Positions 8,863-17,657 of a stretch of 54,701 bases of DNA are shown one piece after another. Under the pieces are notes generated by a model. The model made no database searches, was not told the origin of the DNA, and was given only the letters and a program-made list of their open reading frames with translations. Made by a program: the position numbers and the translations under genes. Source of the stretch: an uncultured beta proteobacterium (GTDB lineage: Bacteria; Pseudomonadota; Gammaproteobacteria; Burkholderiales; Burkholderiaceae_C); contig CAILAY010000028.1 in assembly GCA_903832285.1 (NCBI GenBank), positions 1-54,701 of the forward strand, given 5' to 3'. Numbering within the stretch: the stretch's first letter is position 1; each line of letters opens with the position of its first letter.

Positions 8863-9938
8863 GTGCTCTCCTCATGGGCGCGCCAGGGGCAGTACAGCCT
8901 CAACTTCGTTCCCTGCCCGGCTGCGGATTCGATCTCGAGTTGCCCACCGATCAGGGTGGCCCGCTCCTGCATGCCAAGCACGCCCAGACTGCCGCCCGCA
9001 TTTGCGCGTCCGCGCATGGCCGCCACATCGAAGCCGCAACCATCGTCCCGCACTTCCATCACCAATTTATCGTCCTCTCGCTTCAGTGTGATGGCCACGT
9101 CGCGGGCCTGGGCGTGGCGCGCGATATTGGTCAACGCCTCCTGCACGATGCGAAAACACGCGGTCTCGATGTCGGGAGCGAGCCGGGACAGACCGCGCTC
9201 GTGGTGGCAATGAACAACCAGGCCACTGCGGGTTGCACCTTGTTCCGCGATCCACTGCAGGGCCGGGGCCAATCCCAGGTCGTCCAGCAGGGACGGGCGC
9301 AGTCCCGTCGCCAGGCTGCGCACCTGTTGCAGCGTGCTCTCCACGATGCGAATGCTGTCCGCAGTCAGCTCCCTGCGGGACTCGCCCTGGACGCGCTCGC
9401 TCAGTTGCAGGTTGATCTTGATGGCTGTCAGCGACTGGCCGAGTTCGTCATGCAACTCGATCGCGACGCGTCGGCGCTCCGCCTCCTGCGCCTCCAGCAC
9501 GCGCCGGGACAGTGCCTTCAACTGGCGCGTCACCGTGATCAGTTTGGCCTCTGACTGGTGCTTGTAGAGCGCCATCTCGAGCACGGTGCGCAGTTCGCGC
9601 TCGGCGAACGGCTTGAGAACGTAGCCGAAGGGTTCGCTCAGTTTGGCGCGGGCAAGAATGTCATCTGCGGAATAGGCCGTGAGGAACACCACCGGCAACG
9701 CGTATTGGCTGCGGATGATGTGGGCCGCGACGATGCCGTCCATCGGGCCAGCCAGTTGGATGTCCATCAGCACCAGGTCCGGGCGCTGTTGCTGCACGAG
9801 CTCGATGGCTCGCTCACCGCTGGTCGCTGTGCCCACAGGCTCGTATCCCAGGCCCATCAATTGCTGTTCGATGTCGCGCGCGACGATAAGCTCGTCTTCG
9901 ACCACGAGAATCTTTGGCTTGACAACGGCTACTGGCAT
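8859..9938 (-). CDS. Receiver-histidine kinase hybrid (REC-HisKA_3-HATPase)
   Basis: A soluble 359-residue protein with an N-terminal receiver (phospho-acceptor Asp59, LVLMDIQLAG; Lys in YVLKPF), a short coiled coil, a HisKA_3 box of the NarX type (ELHDELGQSLTAIK, His163) and a HATPase (EALTNIARHA, DDGCGF). There is no membrane segment or sensor domain, so its input is presumably phosphate from another kinase. The receiver-first order suggests it is an intermediate in a relay to the NarL-type regulator. AGGGGTGA precedes ATG 9938. It is the first gene of the block. The 230-nt gap to the plus-strand gene at 10169 must hold divergent promoters, but I could not assign them. Confidence 0.9.
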   Translation of the reverse strand: MPVAVVKPKILVVEDELIVARDIEQQLMGLGYEPVGTATSGERAIELVQQQRPDLVLMDIQLAGPMDGIVAAHIIRSQYALPVVFLTAYSADDILARAKLSEPFGYVLKPFAERELRTVLEMALYKHQSEAKLITVTRQLKALSRRVLEAQEAERRRVAIELHDELGQSLTAIKINLQLSERVQGESRRELTADSIRIVESTLQQVRSLATGLRPSLLDDLGLAPALQWIAEQGATRSGLVVHCHHERGLSRLAPDIETACFRIVQEALTNIARHAQARDVAITLKREDDKLVMEVRDDGCGFDVAAMRGRANAGGSLGVLGMQERATLIGGQLEIESAAGQGTKLRLYCPWRAHEEST

Positions 9939-10168
9939 CGGTCACCCCTGTTGGCGCAGTTACGGTTTTGAGTGTAGCGGGTTATCGCTGCGCACTGGAT
10001 CGGTGCTGCCCGTCCAACATCGGCTCCAATCAGGCCTCCATTCATCGCGCCGTGCCGCCGTCCTTCGCGTCCATACGCAGTTCGTCTCAAGCAGCGTGCA
10101 ATCGCGGAACGTCGAATCTACATTTGCTTCAACAGGCCGTTCGGGTCTGGTTTTTACGGAGAATGAAG

Positions 10169-10357
10169 ATGTCTTACCGTTCCAAGTATTTGCCGAAAGT
10201 CGCCCCCATGACCGCTGCGATCGCGATCACTTTTTGTATCCAGGGCCTGCTGCTGGCCGGCTTTGACCATATGGCGCGCGAATCCCGCACCAGCACCGAT
10301 GCGGGTCAGCTGGCATCGACCCCCATCCCCGCCATCGTGGCGCCAGTGCAGAGCTGA
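10169..10357 (+). CDS. Small single-pass membrane protein, unknown
   Basis: 62 residues with one hydrophobic segment (about 13-30: TAAIAITFCIQGLLLAGF) after a basic N-terminus, then a polar Ser/Thr/Pro-rich tail. I chose ATG 10169 over the in-frame ATG at 10163 because GGAG at 10158-10161 is then about 7 nt away. It is not recognised as a known family. It is followed after 5 nt by another small membrane protein on the same strand, so they are likely co-transcribed. The orientation opposes both the two-component block and boxA, so it belongs to neither operon. Confidence 0.55.
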   Translation: MSYRSKYLPKVAPMTAAIAITFCIQGLLLAGFDHMARESRTSTDAGQLASTPIPAIVAPVQS

Positions 10358-10362
10358 CATTC

Positions 10363-10563
10363 ATGCTCACGCTTGTCGGTTGGCTGTTGTTGTTTGTTTT
10401 GTGCTGGCCCTTGGCGTTGCTGGCGCTCGCCCTGTGGCCGCTGCTTTGGCTGATGTCGCTGCCGTTTCGCCTGGTCGGCATCACCTTCGACGCCTTGTTC
10501 GCCCTGCTCAAGGCCGTCCTGTTCCTGCCCGCCAGAATCCTCGGCTATCGCAATCGATATTGA
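10363..10563 (+). CDS. Small hydrophobic membrane protein, unknown
   Basis: 66 residues, almost wholly hydrophobic: one long helix or helical hairpin (about 2-33, rich in Leu and Trp), a short loop and a second amphipathic or membrane segment (about 38-58), ending in a basic GYRNRY. There is no strong Shine-Dalgarno, but it starts 5 nt after the preceding small gene's stop, so coupling is possible. I do not recognise a function. It ends 31 nt from the convergent boxA stop, and I see no strong hairpin terminator in that gap. Confidence 0.5.
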   Translation: MLTLVGWLLLFVLCWPLALLALALWPLLWLMSLPFRLVGITFDALFALLKAVLFLPARILGYRNRY

Positions 10564-10594
10564 ATCCCGGTGGGCAAAGGCGCCGCGGCGGCGA

Positions 10595-11869
10595 TCAATA
10601 GGTTTCCAGGTGCAACCGTCCCTGCGCTTTCAGCATGGCGCCCACGGTCTCCCAGTGCAGTCCCGCCTGCTGTGCCACATCGCGCAGCGCCTGCACGACG
10701 CCCTCCTCCATGCTCTTGAGGCCACACACGAAGAAGAAGCTGTTCGGATCTTCGAGCAAAGCGCGCAAATCAGCCGCGCGTTCGCGCATCACGTCCTGCA
10801 CGTAGCGCTTGGGTTGATCTGGCGTGCGCGAAAACGCAAAGTTGATGTCGATGAAATCCCGGGGCAGGTTTTGCAGCGGGCCGAAGTAGGGCAGATCTTC
10901 CTTGGTGCGGGCGCCGAAAAAAAGCATCAGTTTTCCGCCTTCGAACTTGCCCGACTGGCGCAGCCGGCGCCGCCATTCGGTCATCGCACGCATGGGGGCA
11001 CTGCCGGTGCCGGTGCAGATCATCACGATGTTGGAGCGCGGATGATTGGGCATCAGGAAGCTCGCGCCAAAAGGCCCGATCACCTGAACCTTGTCGCCCA
11101 CCCGGAGGTCGCACATGTAGTTGGAAGCGACGCCGCGCACCGGCTGGCCGTGATGGTCCTGCAGCACGCGTTTCACGGTCAGCGAAAGGTTGTTGTAGCC
11201 GGGGCGTTCGCCGTTGCGCGGACTGGCAATGGAGTACTGACGCGGATGGTGAGCGCGGCCCTGGGAATCTGCGCCGGGCGGCACGATGCCGATGGACTGG
11301 CCCTCAAGCACGGGAAACGGCAGGGCACCGAAATCAAGCACGATGTGGTGCGTGTCGTAGTCGCGTCCCAATGCCGTGACGCGCACATTTCCCGCCACCG
11401 TGGCGGTGATGAATTTATGCTCCGCCTTCGGACCGTACAGGTGGGTGTAAGCGTGTGCCGCTGACCACGGCGGCGTGGTGCTGCCGAAAGAGGACGTCTG
11501 GAGCGACGTGTCACTGGTCGCGTAATTTGGCAGACCGGCATTCTCGGGCGCGCTCGCTGGCAACACTTCCTGCGTCACGCCGGCATCGGCCAGTTGTTCT
11601 GGCGTCAAGCCGGCGGGCAACTCATCCCAAAGCAGTTGCTCGTTCAGCGTGTAGGCATTCAGCCGTGGCACGGTGCGCCAGTTGTCGATCGCGCCAGTCG
11701 GACAGGGCGAAATGCAGGCCATGCACGAGTCACACTTTTGCGCATCGACCACGTAATTGCGCGCGTCATGGGTGATGGCCTTGAGCGGGCAAATGGCTTC
11801 GCAGGTGTTGCAGCGAATGCAGATCTCGGGATCGATCAGGTGCTGCTGAAGGCTCAAGGTTTCGGTCAT
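10595..11869 (-). CDS. boxA: BoxA, reductase component of benzoyl-CoA 2,3-epoxidase
   Basis: Passes electrons from NADPH to the oxygenase BoxB for epoxidation of benzoyl-CoA. The 424 residues begin with two [4Fe-4S] motifs (Cys17-20-23-27 and Cys46-49-52-56, the bacterial ferredoxin pattern). A linker follows, then a ferredoxin-NADP reductase module: FAD-binding RQYSIASPR at about 212, NAD(P)-binding [12 protein letters not shown] at about 282, and a C-terminal aromatic LETY. The order and length match BoxA of Azoarcus evansii. It is the last gene of boxCBA, starting 6 nt after the boxB stop. The lack of a strong ribosome-binding site suggests translational coupling. Confidence 0.96.
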   Translation of the reverse strand: MTETLSLQQHLIDPEICIRCNTCEAICPLKAITHDARNYVVDAQKCDSCMACISPCPTGAIDNWRTVPRLNAYTLNEQLLWDELPAGLTPEQLADAGVTQEVLPASAPENAGLPNYATSDTSLQTSSFGSTTPPWSAAHAYTHLYGPKAEHKFITATVAGNVRVTALGRDYDTHHIVLDFGALPFPVLEGQSIGIVPPGADSQGRAHHPRQYSIASPRNGERPGYNNLSLTVKRVLQDHHGQPVRGVASNYMCDLRVGDKVQVIGPFGASFLMPNHPRSNIVMICTGTGSAPMRAMTEWRRRLRQSGKFEGGKLMLFFGARTKEDLPYFGPLQNLPRDFIDINFAFSRTPDQPKRYVQDVMRERAADLRALLEDPNSFFFVCGLKSMEEGVVQALRDVAQQAGLHWETVGAMLKAQGRLHLETY

Positions 11870-11875
11870 GGCGAT

Positions 11876-13303
11876 TCAGTTGAAACGGACGTACTCGAAA
11901 TCCGCAGGCTGGCGATTGATGCCCATCACCGGCGGCGCAATCCAGTTGGAAAACTTGCCCGGTTCAACCACCCGGCCCATCAGGCTGGCGACGAAGGCGT
12001 GGTCGGTCTCGCTGGGCAACCACTGGTCGACATGTGCAGCCCATTCCGCCTCGGACAGAACCCGCCCTTCGGGCGAGACTTTGACGCTGGCGAGGTTGCC
12101 GATGTTGCGGTGGAAGGCCTTGTGCGGCGCCTTCAGTTTGAACGGGATGCCGGTCTTTTCGATTACCTTGTTCCAGCGTCCGACGCCGCCCACAGAGTCC
12201 ACGATGTAGTCGTCGCGCAGCACTTCGTTCAAGGCGTTTAGCATGGGCACTTCCTTGTCCACGAGTTGCCCGCCCTGCACCGCCAGCACCTTGTAGGTTG
12301 CTCCTTTGAGCAGGTGGTCATCCAGGCGCTTGCCTTCCTCAAACCGGCCCTTCAATCCGGTAGTGTAGAAGGTGGCGGCATTGCTTGATTCGTCCGCGCC
12401 AAACAGGTCGATGGTGACGCTGAAGTGGAAATTCAGGTAGCGCTGGATGGTGGGCAGGTCGATCACGCCGGCCGCGCGCAGCTTGCCGACATCGTCGGTC
12501 TTGAGTTCGTTCATGGCAGCGCAGGTGCGGCTGATGATGCGCGAGATGCCGCTCTCGCCGACAAACATGTGGTGGGCTTCTTCGGTCAGCATGAATTTGG
12601 TGGTGCGCGCCAACGGATCGAAGCTGGACTCGGCCAGCGCGCACAACTGAAACTTGCCATCGCGGTCGGTGAAATAGGTGAACATGAAGAAGCTCAGCCA
12701 GTCCGGCGTTTCTTCATTGAAGGCCTGCAGGATGCGCGGATTGTCTTGCTGGCCGCTGCGCCGCTGCAGCAGCGCCTCGCCTTCCTCGCGGCCGTCGCGG
12801 CCGAAGTATTTGTGCAGCAGATACACCATGGCCCACAGGTGACGGCCTTCTTCCACGTTCACCTGGAACAGGTTGCGCAAGTCGTACTGGCTGGGACAGG
12901 TCAGGCCCAGGTGGCGCTGCTGTTCGACTGAGGCCGGCTCGGTGTCGCCCTGCGTGACGATGATGCGGCGCAGGTTGGCGCGGTACTCTCCCGGAATGTC
13001 CTGCCACGCATCTTCGCCCAGGTGATCGCCGAAGTGGATCTTGCGGTCTTTTTCGGCCGGGTTCAGGAAGATGCCCCAGCGGTAGTCAGGCATCTTGACA
13101 TGGCCGAACTGCGCCCAACCCTGCGGATCGACGCTGACGGCGGTGCGCAGATAGACATCGAAGTTCTGCGAGTGGTCCGGGCCCATGTCGCCCCACCACT
13201 TCAGGTAATTGGGTTGCCACTGCTCAAGCGCGCGTTGCAGCGCGCGGTCCTCGCTCAGGTTGACGTTGTTGGGAATCTTGTCGGTGTAGTTGATGGTGGT
13301 CAT
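11876..13303 (-). CDS. boxB: BoxB, diiron oxygenase component of benzoyl-CoA 2,3-epoxidase
   Basis: Inserts one oxygen atom of O2 into benzoyl-CoA to give the 2,3-epoxide. 475 residues from ATG 13303, which has AGGAG about 7 nt upstream; the open frame continues 27 codons further 5' but without such a site. The diiron ligands recalled for A. evansii BoxB all appear with a constant +2 offset: Glu122, Glu152, His155 (EEGRHLW), Asp213, Glu242 and His245 (EEAHHMF). The gene should therefore encode an active enzyme. It lies between boxC and boxA in the order usual for the cluster. Confidence 0.97.
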   Translation of the reverse strand: MTTINYTDKIPNNVNLSEDRALQRALEQWQPNYLKWWGDMGPDHSQNFDVYLRTAVSVDPQGWAQFGHVKMPDYRWGIFLNPAEKDRKIHFGDHLGEDAWQDIPGEYRANLRRIIVTQGDTEPASVEQQRHLGLTCPSQYDLRNLFQVNVEEGRHLWAMVYLLHKYFGRDGREEGEALLQRRSGQQDNPRILQAFNEETPDWLSFFMFTYFTDRDGKFQLCALAESSFDPLARTTKFMLTEEAHHMFVGESGISRIISRTCAAMNELKTDDVGKLRAAGVIDLPTIQRYLNFHFSVTIDLFGADESSNAATFYTTGLKGRFEEGKRLDDHLLKGATYKVLAVQGGQLVDKEVPMLNALNEVLRDDYIVDSVGGVGRWNKVIEKTGIPFKLKAPHKAFHRNIGNLASVKVSPEGRVLSEAEWAAHVDQWLPSETDHAFVASLMGRVVEPGKFSNWIAPPVMGINRQPADFEYVRFN

Positions 13304-13340
13304 GGATAGCTCCTGTGCGATATTTAAACGTCGAACTCGC

Positions 13341-14999
13341 TCACACGCGGCTCCAGTCAAAGACGGCCTTGTCGCCCTTGCCATAGACCTTGAGCGCGCC
13401 CTTTTCGCCGACGGCGCTGGGGCGCTGGAAGATCCAGTTCTGCCAGGCGGTGAGGCGACCGAAAATTCGCGTGAACATGTTCTCCGGGCCGTTGAAGCGC
13501 AGGTTGGCTTCCAGGCCGGTCAGTGCGTCCGGCGACATGGCCACGCGTTCTTCGACGGCGATGCGTACTTCATCCTCCCAGTCGATGTCATCGGGGTTGC
13601 TGGTGATCAGACCCAGGGCAAATGCAGCGTCGGCGTCGAGTGCCTGGCCCAAGCGGGCGCGCACGGCGCTCAATGCGGGCTGCTCGTCGTAAAAGCGGCG
13701 GCCGAGGCGGCTTTGTCCAGTGATCATGGGGTAGAGCGCGAAGTTGGCCTCGCTCACGCCAATAGTGGGCGAGCGCGCGTCATCGTCCGGCAGCATCAAC
13801 TGGTAGCTGCGGTCGCACGCCAGTGCCAGTTCCAACAAGGTGCCGGCGAAGCAGGAACCCGGTTCAATCAGCGCGAACAGGCTACGCGAAGACACATCCA
13901 GTCGGCTGAAGGTGCGGCGCAGCAGTCCGATAGTTTCGCGCACCAGCCAGTGCCCCTGATGCTGCAGCAGTGTGGCGTCCAGCGCCAACGCGGCAGCGCT
14001 GTCCCCCGTGGTCCGGATCAACCACGTGCCGATGCTGGTCTCGTGGGTGCGCATTTGCAGGATGGCGTCTTCCAGCTCCCGCGCCATGGCCAGTGGGTAC
14101 CAGTCTGCGCCTGCCGCGTCGATCCCGGCGATGTCGCCCGGTTGCGATCCCGCGGGCCCTTTCACCGTGAAACTGGCGCTGCGCTTGGCACGGTCGATTT
14201 CCACGCTCACGTGCGAATAGCGCAGGGCGTCGGCTTCGATCACGCGTTGCAGCGGCGCCAGTGCCACGCCTCTGGTGTTGGCCGGGCGATCGCTTTGCGC
14301 GGCAAGCGCGAGCGCACGCTCCTGCACCTTCTGGGCGAACACTGCAGGCTTGGCAACCGCATCCACGAGACGCCAGGCGACCGCCTTGTCACCGCGCACA
14401 CCTTCCACGCTGGTGCAGAACAGGTCGGCCAGGTCGTGTCTGACGTGTCGCTTGTCGGTGATGCGGGTCAGGCCGCCGGTGCCCGGCAGCACACCCAGCA
14501 AGGGCACCTCGGGCAGGCTCACGGCGGAGGAGCGGTCATCGACCAGGATGATTTCATCGCAGGCCAGCGCCAGTTCGTAACCGCCACCTGCACAGGCGCC
14601 GTTTACGGCAGCGAGGAATTTCAATCCGCTGTGGGTGGACGAGTCTTCCAGGCCGTTGCGGGTCTCGTTGGTGAACTTGCAGAAGTTCACTTTCCAGGCA
14701 TGACTGGAAACACCCAGCATGAAGATATTCGCGCCCGAGCAAAACACTTTCTCTTTCGCGCTCGTCAGGACCACCGTACGCACTTCGGGATGCTCAAAAC
14801 GGATGCGCGAAACAGCATCGTTCAACTCGATGTCGACACCCAGGTCATAGCTGTTGAGCTTGAGCTTGTAGCCCGGACGCAGGCCGGCGTTTTCGTCAAA
14901 ATCGGCCTTCAGTGTGGCCACCGGGCCATCGAAGCTCATGCTCCAGTGTTTGTACCGGGAGGGATGCGTCTGGTATTCGACGCGATCGCTAGTGGTCAT
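13341..14999 (-). CDS. boxC: BoxC, 2,3-epoxybenzoyl-CoA dihydrolase
   Basis: Opens the non-aromatic epoxide ring hydrolytically and releases formate, giving 3,4-dehydroadipyl-CoA semialdehyde. The 552-residue protein has two crotonase-like halves. The N-terminal half carries the oxyanion-hole segments (EKVFCSGANIFML and VNGACAGGGYELALACD) and the long C-terminal half is typical of BoxC. ATG 14999 has GGAGAAG upstream, so I prefer it to the ATG 12 codons earlier. It is the first gene of boxCBA, behind a strong promoter. The next enzyme, the semialdehyde dehydrogenase BoxD, is not in this window. Confidence 0.96.
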   Translation of the reverse strand: MTTSDRVEYQTHPSRYKHWSMSFDGPVATLKADFDENAGLRPGYKLKLNSYDLGVDIELNDAVSRIRFEHPEVRTVVLTSAKEKVFCSGANIFMLGVSSHAWKVNFCKFTNETRNGLEDSSTHSGLKFLAAVNGACAGGGYELALACDEIILVDDRSSAVSLPEVPLLGVLPGTGGLTRITDKRHVRHDLADLFCTSVEGVRGDKAVAWRLVDAVAKPAVFAQKVQERALALAAQSDRPANTRGVALAPLQRVIEADALRYSHVSVEIDRAKRSASFTVKGPAGSQPGDIAGIDAAGADWYPLAMARELEDAILQMRTHETSIGTWLIRTTGDSAAALALDATLLQHQGHWLVRETIGLLRRTFSRLDVSSRSLFALIEPGSCFAGTLLELALACDRSYQLMLPDDDARSPTIGVSEANFALYPMITGQSRLGRRFYDEQPALSAVRARLGQALDADAAFALGLITSNPDDIDWEDEVRIAVEERVAMSPDALTGLEANLRFNGPENMFTRIFGRLTAWQNWIFQRPSAVGEKGALKVYGKGDKAVFDWSRV

Positions 15000-15049
15000 C
15001 GGGACTTCTCCTTCACCCAAGGCAAAAAAGTGCATGGATTAAAACAAAA

Positions 15050-15107
15050 CAAGCATCATATTGCATATTATAGGAGGATATATATTGCACTTTTTGCATG
15101 TCAGCAA
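15050..15107 (-). promoter_or_regulatory. boxCBA promoter with overlapping BoxR-type operator
   Basis: On the minus strand a -35 TTGCTG (15102-15107) and -10 TATATA (15079-15084) are separated by exactly 17 nt, predicting a start near 15072. Two TGCA elements (15095-15098 and 15086-15089) lie inside the spacer and a third (15062-15065) just after the start. The 16-mer CAAGCATCATATTGCA (plus-strand reading, 15050-15065) is identical to one at the -35 of the ligase operon at 23731-23746. TGCA-containing operators are known for BzdR/BoxR-family repressors. Binding here would block RNA polymerase, as expected for repression relieved by benzoyl-CoA. Confidence 0.7.
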
Positions 15108-15176
15108 TTCCCTTTGCTTTTTGATGGTATTCCCCTGATGCGCCGTGGTGGTGGTCTCTGGTTTGGTTTGGCTTGG

Positions 15177-16145
15177 CTATGCCGGCAGCTGCAGCACTTG
15201 GCGCACCATCTGCCGCAACACCATGAAGCTGGGCTCCAGTTCCTGCGCGCTGGTGTCAATCCTGAACTGCGCCTTGGAATAGAAGGCGGCGCGCCCCGCG
15301 AGAATACCTTTCAGATCTTCCATGGCTTCCTTGCTCGCCGCCATGGGGCGCAAGTCCCCCTGCGCCGTGACACGCTTCATGTGGTCTTCAGGATCTGCCT
15401 GCAACCATACGGTGGTGCAGTGTGCCAACAGCAAATTGAAAGTGGCAGCATCCGACACCAGACCGCCGGGCGTGGCGATCACCGCCTCCGGGTAGATCTG
15501 GATCGCTTCTTCGAGCGCACGCCGCTCGTAACGGCGATAGGCATTGACTCCATACAAGGCCTGGATTTCGGCAACGCTGCAGCCGGCGAACTTTTCGATC
15601 TCGCCACTCAGTTCCACAAAGGGAAATCCCAGGTCATCGGCCAGCAATCGGCCTAGCGTGGACTTGCCGGCGCCGCGCAGACCGATCAGCGCCACGCGAG
15701 AACTGTGCGTTGCGTTGTCCCCGCCCGTGCCCAGCATTTCACCGATCGCCACGCGCACGCGCTGCAGCGTGGCATCGTCGCGGTGCTCAAGAAGTTCCCT
15801 GATCAACAGCCACTCGGGCGAAGACGTGGTCACATCGCCAATGAGTTCGCCCAGGGAACATTGCAACGCACTGGCCACCTGCAGCAGCACCAGAATGGAG
15901 GCATTGCCGACGCCATATTCCAGATTGGCCAGGTGCCGCTCGGAGACGTCCGCCGCCAGCGCCGTGGCCCGCCGCGTCATGCCGCGACGGGCGCGCAGGC
16001 CCCGCACCCGATCGCCCAAAGCCGCGAGAAAAGGATTCTTGCTTTCAGCCGGAAGTGCTTCGTGGGCAGGTGAATCCGGGATCTCGCCGGTCTCAAGTTC
16101 CGTTGGATGCGGAGGCGGTCTTCTTTGCGTTGAGAGTGAAGGCAT
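15177..16145 (-). CDS. boxR: BoxR, XRE plus shikimate-kinase-like regulator of box genes
   Basis: Transcriptional repressor that in Azoarcus responds to benzoyl-CoA. From ATG 16145 it is 322 residues: a disordered Pro-rich N-terminus, an XRE helix-turn-helix (about 40-105: LGDRVRGLRARRGMTR then VSERHLANLEYGVGN), a linker, and a shikimate-kinase-like domain with intact Walker A (GLRGAGKST). It is clearly homologous to BzdR at 24003. The start is uncertain: a TTG at 16196 overlaps the livF stop (TTGA), and neither candidate has a good ribosome-binding site. It is the last gene of the ligase-transporter operon and lies directly before boxC, with a 177-nt gap that holds the boxC promoter. Confidence 0.93.
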   Translation of the reverse strand: MPSLSTQRRPPPHPTELETGEIPDSPAHEALPAESKNPFLAALGDRVRGLRARRGMTRRATALAADVSERHLANLEYGVGNASILVLLQVASALQCSLGELIGDVTTSSPEWLLIRELLEHRDDATLQRVRVAIGEMLGTGGDNATHSSRVALIGLRGAGKSTLGRLLADDLGFPFVELSGEIEKFAGCSVAEIQALYGVNAYRRYERRALEEAIQIYPEAVIATPGGLVSDAATFNLLLAHCTTVWLQADPEDHMKRVTAQGDLRPMAASKEAMEDLKGILAGRAAFYSKAQFRIDTSAQELEPSFMVLRQMVRQVLQLPA

Positions 16146-16192
16146 ATTTGCGATCGAGTGTCGAATTGCTGGCTGGAAAGATGGTGCGACTG

Positions 16193-16903
16193 TCAAACGC
16201 CGAGATAGGCTGGCAAGGCCGCGCTGTCTGCCACTTCGGCGGCACTACCGCTTAATACGACCTGGCCCTTTTGCAATACCACAGCCCGATCTGCCTGCCT
16301 CAGCACCTTGCGGTAGTCCCGGTCCACAATGAGCGTGGCGATGCCGCTGGCGCGAATTTCGCCGATCACGCGCCAGATCTCGGTCACGATTTGGGGGGCC
16401 AGGCCTTCGGTGGCTTCGTCCAGCACGATCAGTTCCGGATGCGTCATCAGCGCGCGCCCGATGGCCACCATCTGCTGCTCGCCGCCGGAGATTTGTGCGC
16501 CCAGATGGGACATCCGCTCCTGCAGCCGAGGAAAGATTTGCAGCACTCGCTCCAGGGGCCAGTCATGGCGTCCGTCGCGCCCACTGCGCGCGGCCATGAT
16601 CAGGTTCTCCCGCACCGACAAATTCGGGAACACGCCGCGGCCCTCCGGCACGTAGGCAACGCCCAAGCGCGCCACCTGGTGCGGTTTGAATCTCAAAGTG
16701 TCTTGTCCCAATACGAAGAAGCGGCCCTCGCGCTGCGCCACATGCCCTAGCAACGTGCGAATCAGCGTGCTCTTGCCCATGCCGTTGCGACCCAGCAGAC
16801 CGACGGTCTGACCCCGGCCGATCTGCAGGTTCACACTGTGCAGCACGTGGCTTGAACCGTACCAGGCGTGCACACCGCGAGCGTCGATGATCAGGTCCGC
16901 CAT
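16193..16903 (-). CDS. livF: Branched-chain-type ABC transporter ATPase LivF (benzoate uptake)
   Basis: Cytoplasmic ATPase of a HAAT-family importer. 236 residues with Walker A (GRNGMGKST), Q-loop, signature ISGGEQQM and Walker B (LIVLDEATEG). The segment after Walker B reads LIVDRDYRKV rather than the more usual LIVEQN, a variant I associate with aromatic-acid LivF proteins. ATG 16903 has GGGAG upstream and starts 1 nt after the livG stop. Context with bclA and box genes indicates benzoate or a related aromatic acid as substrate; the sequence alone does not prove this. Confidence 0.92.
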   Translation of the reverse strand: MADLIIDARGVHAWYGSSHVLHSVNLQIGRGQTVGLLGRNGMGKSTLIRTLLGHVAQREGRFFVLGQDTLRFKPHQVARLGVAYVPEGRGVFPNLSVRENLIMAARSGRDGRHDWPLERVLQIFPRLQERMSHLGAQISGGEQQMVAIGRALMTHPELIVLDEATEGLAPQIVTEIWRVIGEIRASGIATLIVDRDYRKVLRQADRAVVLQKGQVVLSGSAAEVADSAALPAYLGV

Positions 16904-16904
16904 A

Positions 16905-17657
16905 TCAGTTCTCTCCCAGATATGCCACCCGTACCTGCGGGCTGTTGCGCACAAAATCGGGCGTGCCCGAAGCAATCACAGCGCCGTTGACCATGACGGT
17001 GATGCGGTCGGAGATACGGAACACCGCGTCCATATCGTGCTCTACCAGCAGGATCGCATGGCTGGCTTTCAGCCCTGCCAGCAATGCCAGCATGCGCTCC
17101 GTTTCCCCCGCACCCATGCCGGCCAGCGGCTCGTCCAGCAGCAGCACTTCGGGCTGGGTGGCCAGGCACATGGCAATTTCCAATTGACGCTTCTGACCGT
17201 GCGACAGCAAGCCGGCCTGCAACTCCCGCAGATCGGTCATGCCGGCGCGCTCGACGCAGTCCTGCGCAGTGGCGCCGGTGGTCACGCACTTTTGCGCGTC
17301 CTGCCACCATGCCCAAGGCTTTTGCGTTCGCGCCTGAGCGGCGAGGCGGCAGTTCTCGTAGACGGTGAAGCTGGGATAGATGGTGTTGTGCTGGTAGCTG
17401 CGCCCCAGCCCGGCACGCGAACGCCTTGGCTGCGACCAGCGGGTGACGTCCTCGCCCATCAATTCGACGTGACCACTTGAGGGCGCGAGCTCACCCGACA
17501 ACAGATTGATGAGCGTGGATTTGCCCGCGCCATTGGTGCCGATCACCGCGTGCACCGCTCCGCGCTCCAGTTCCAGCGACACGCGGTCCACGGCGACCAA
17601 GCCGCCCCAGCGCCGGCACAGCGCCTGGGCGCGCAACAGCACCTCAGGTGGCTTCAT
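16905..17657 (-). CDS. livG: Branched-chain-type ABC transporter ATPase LivG (benzoate uptake)
   Basis: Second ATPase of the importer, 250 residues: Walker A (GTNGAGKST), signature LSHGQKRQLE, Walker B (VLLLDEPLAGM), His of the H-loop in LLVEHDMDAV, and the C-terminal extension typical of LivG (ASGTPDFVRNSPQVRVAYLGE). ATG 17657 has GAGGAG upstream and overlaps the end of livM by 14 nt. The signature has His in place of the usual second Gly (LSHGQ instead of LSGGQ), a common LivG variation. Confidence 0.93.
   Translation of the reverse strand: MKPPEVLLRAQALCRRWGGLVAVDRVSLELERGAVHAVIGTNGAGKSTLINLLSGELAPSSGHVELMGEDVTRWSQPRRSRAGLGRSYQHNTIYPSFTVYENCRLAAQARTQKPWAWWQDAQKCVTTGATAQDCVERAGMTDLRELQAGLLSHGQKRQLEIAMCLATQPEVLLLDEPLAGMGAGETERMLALLAGLKASHAILLVEHDMDAVFRISDRITVMVNGAVIASGTPDFVRNSPQVRVAYLGEN

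Noticed and set aside
13290-15656. Plus-strand open frame of about 790 codons opposite boxC and the 3' part of boxR
   Set aside because: It crosses two well-supported genes and the boxC promoter, and has no recognisable domain.
16146-16196. TTG start for boxR overlapping the livF stop
   Set aside because: Not excluded, but TTG is rare and has no ribosome-binding site; the ATG at 16145 gives a length closer to the family.
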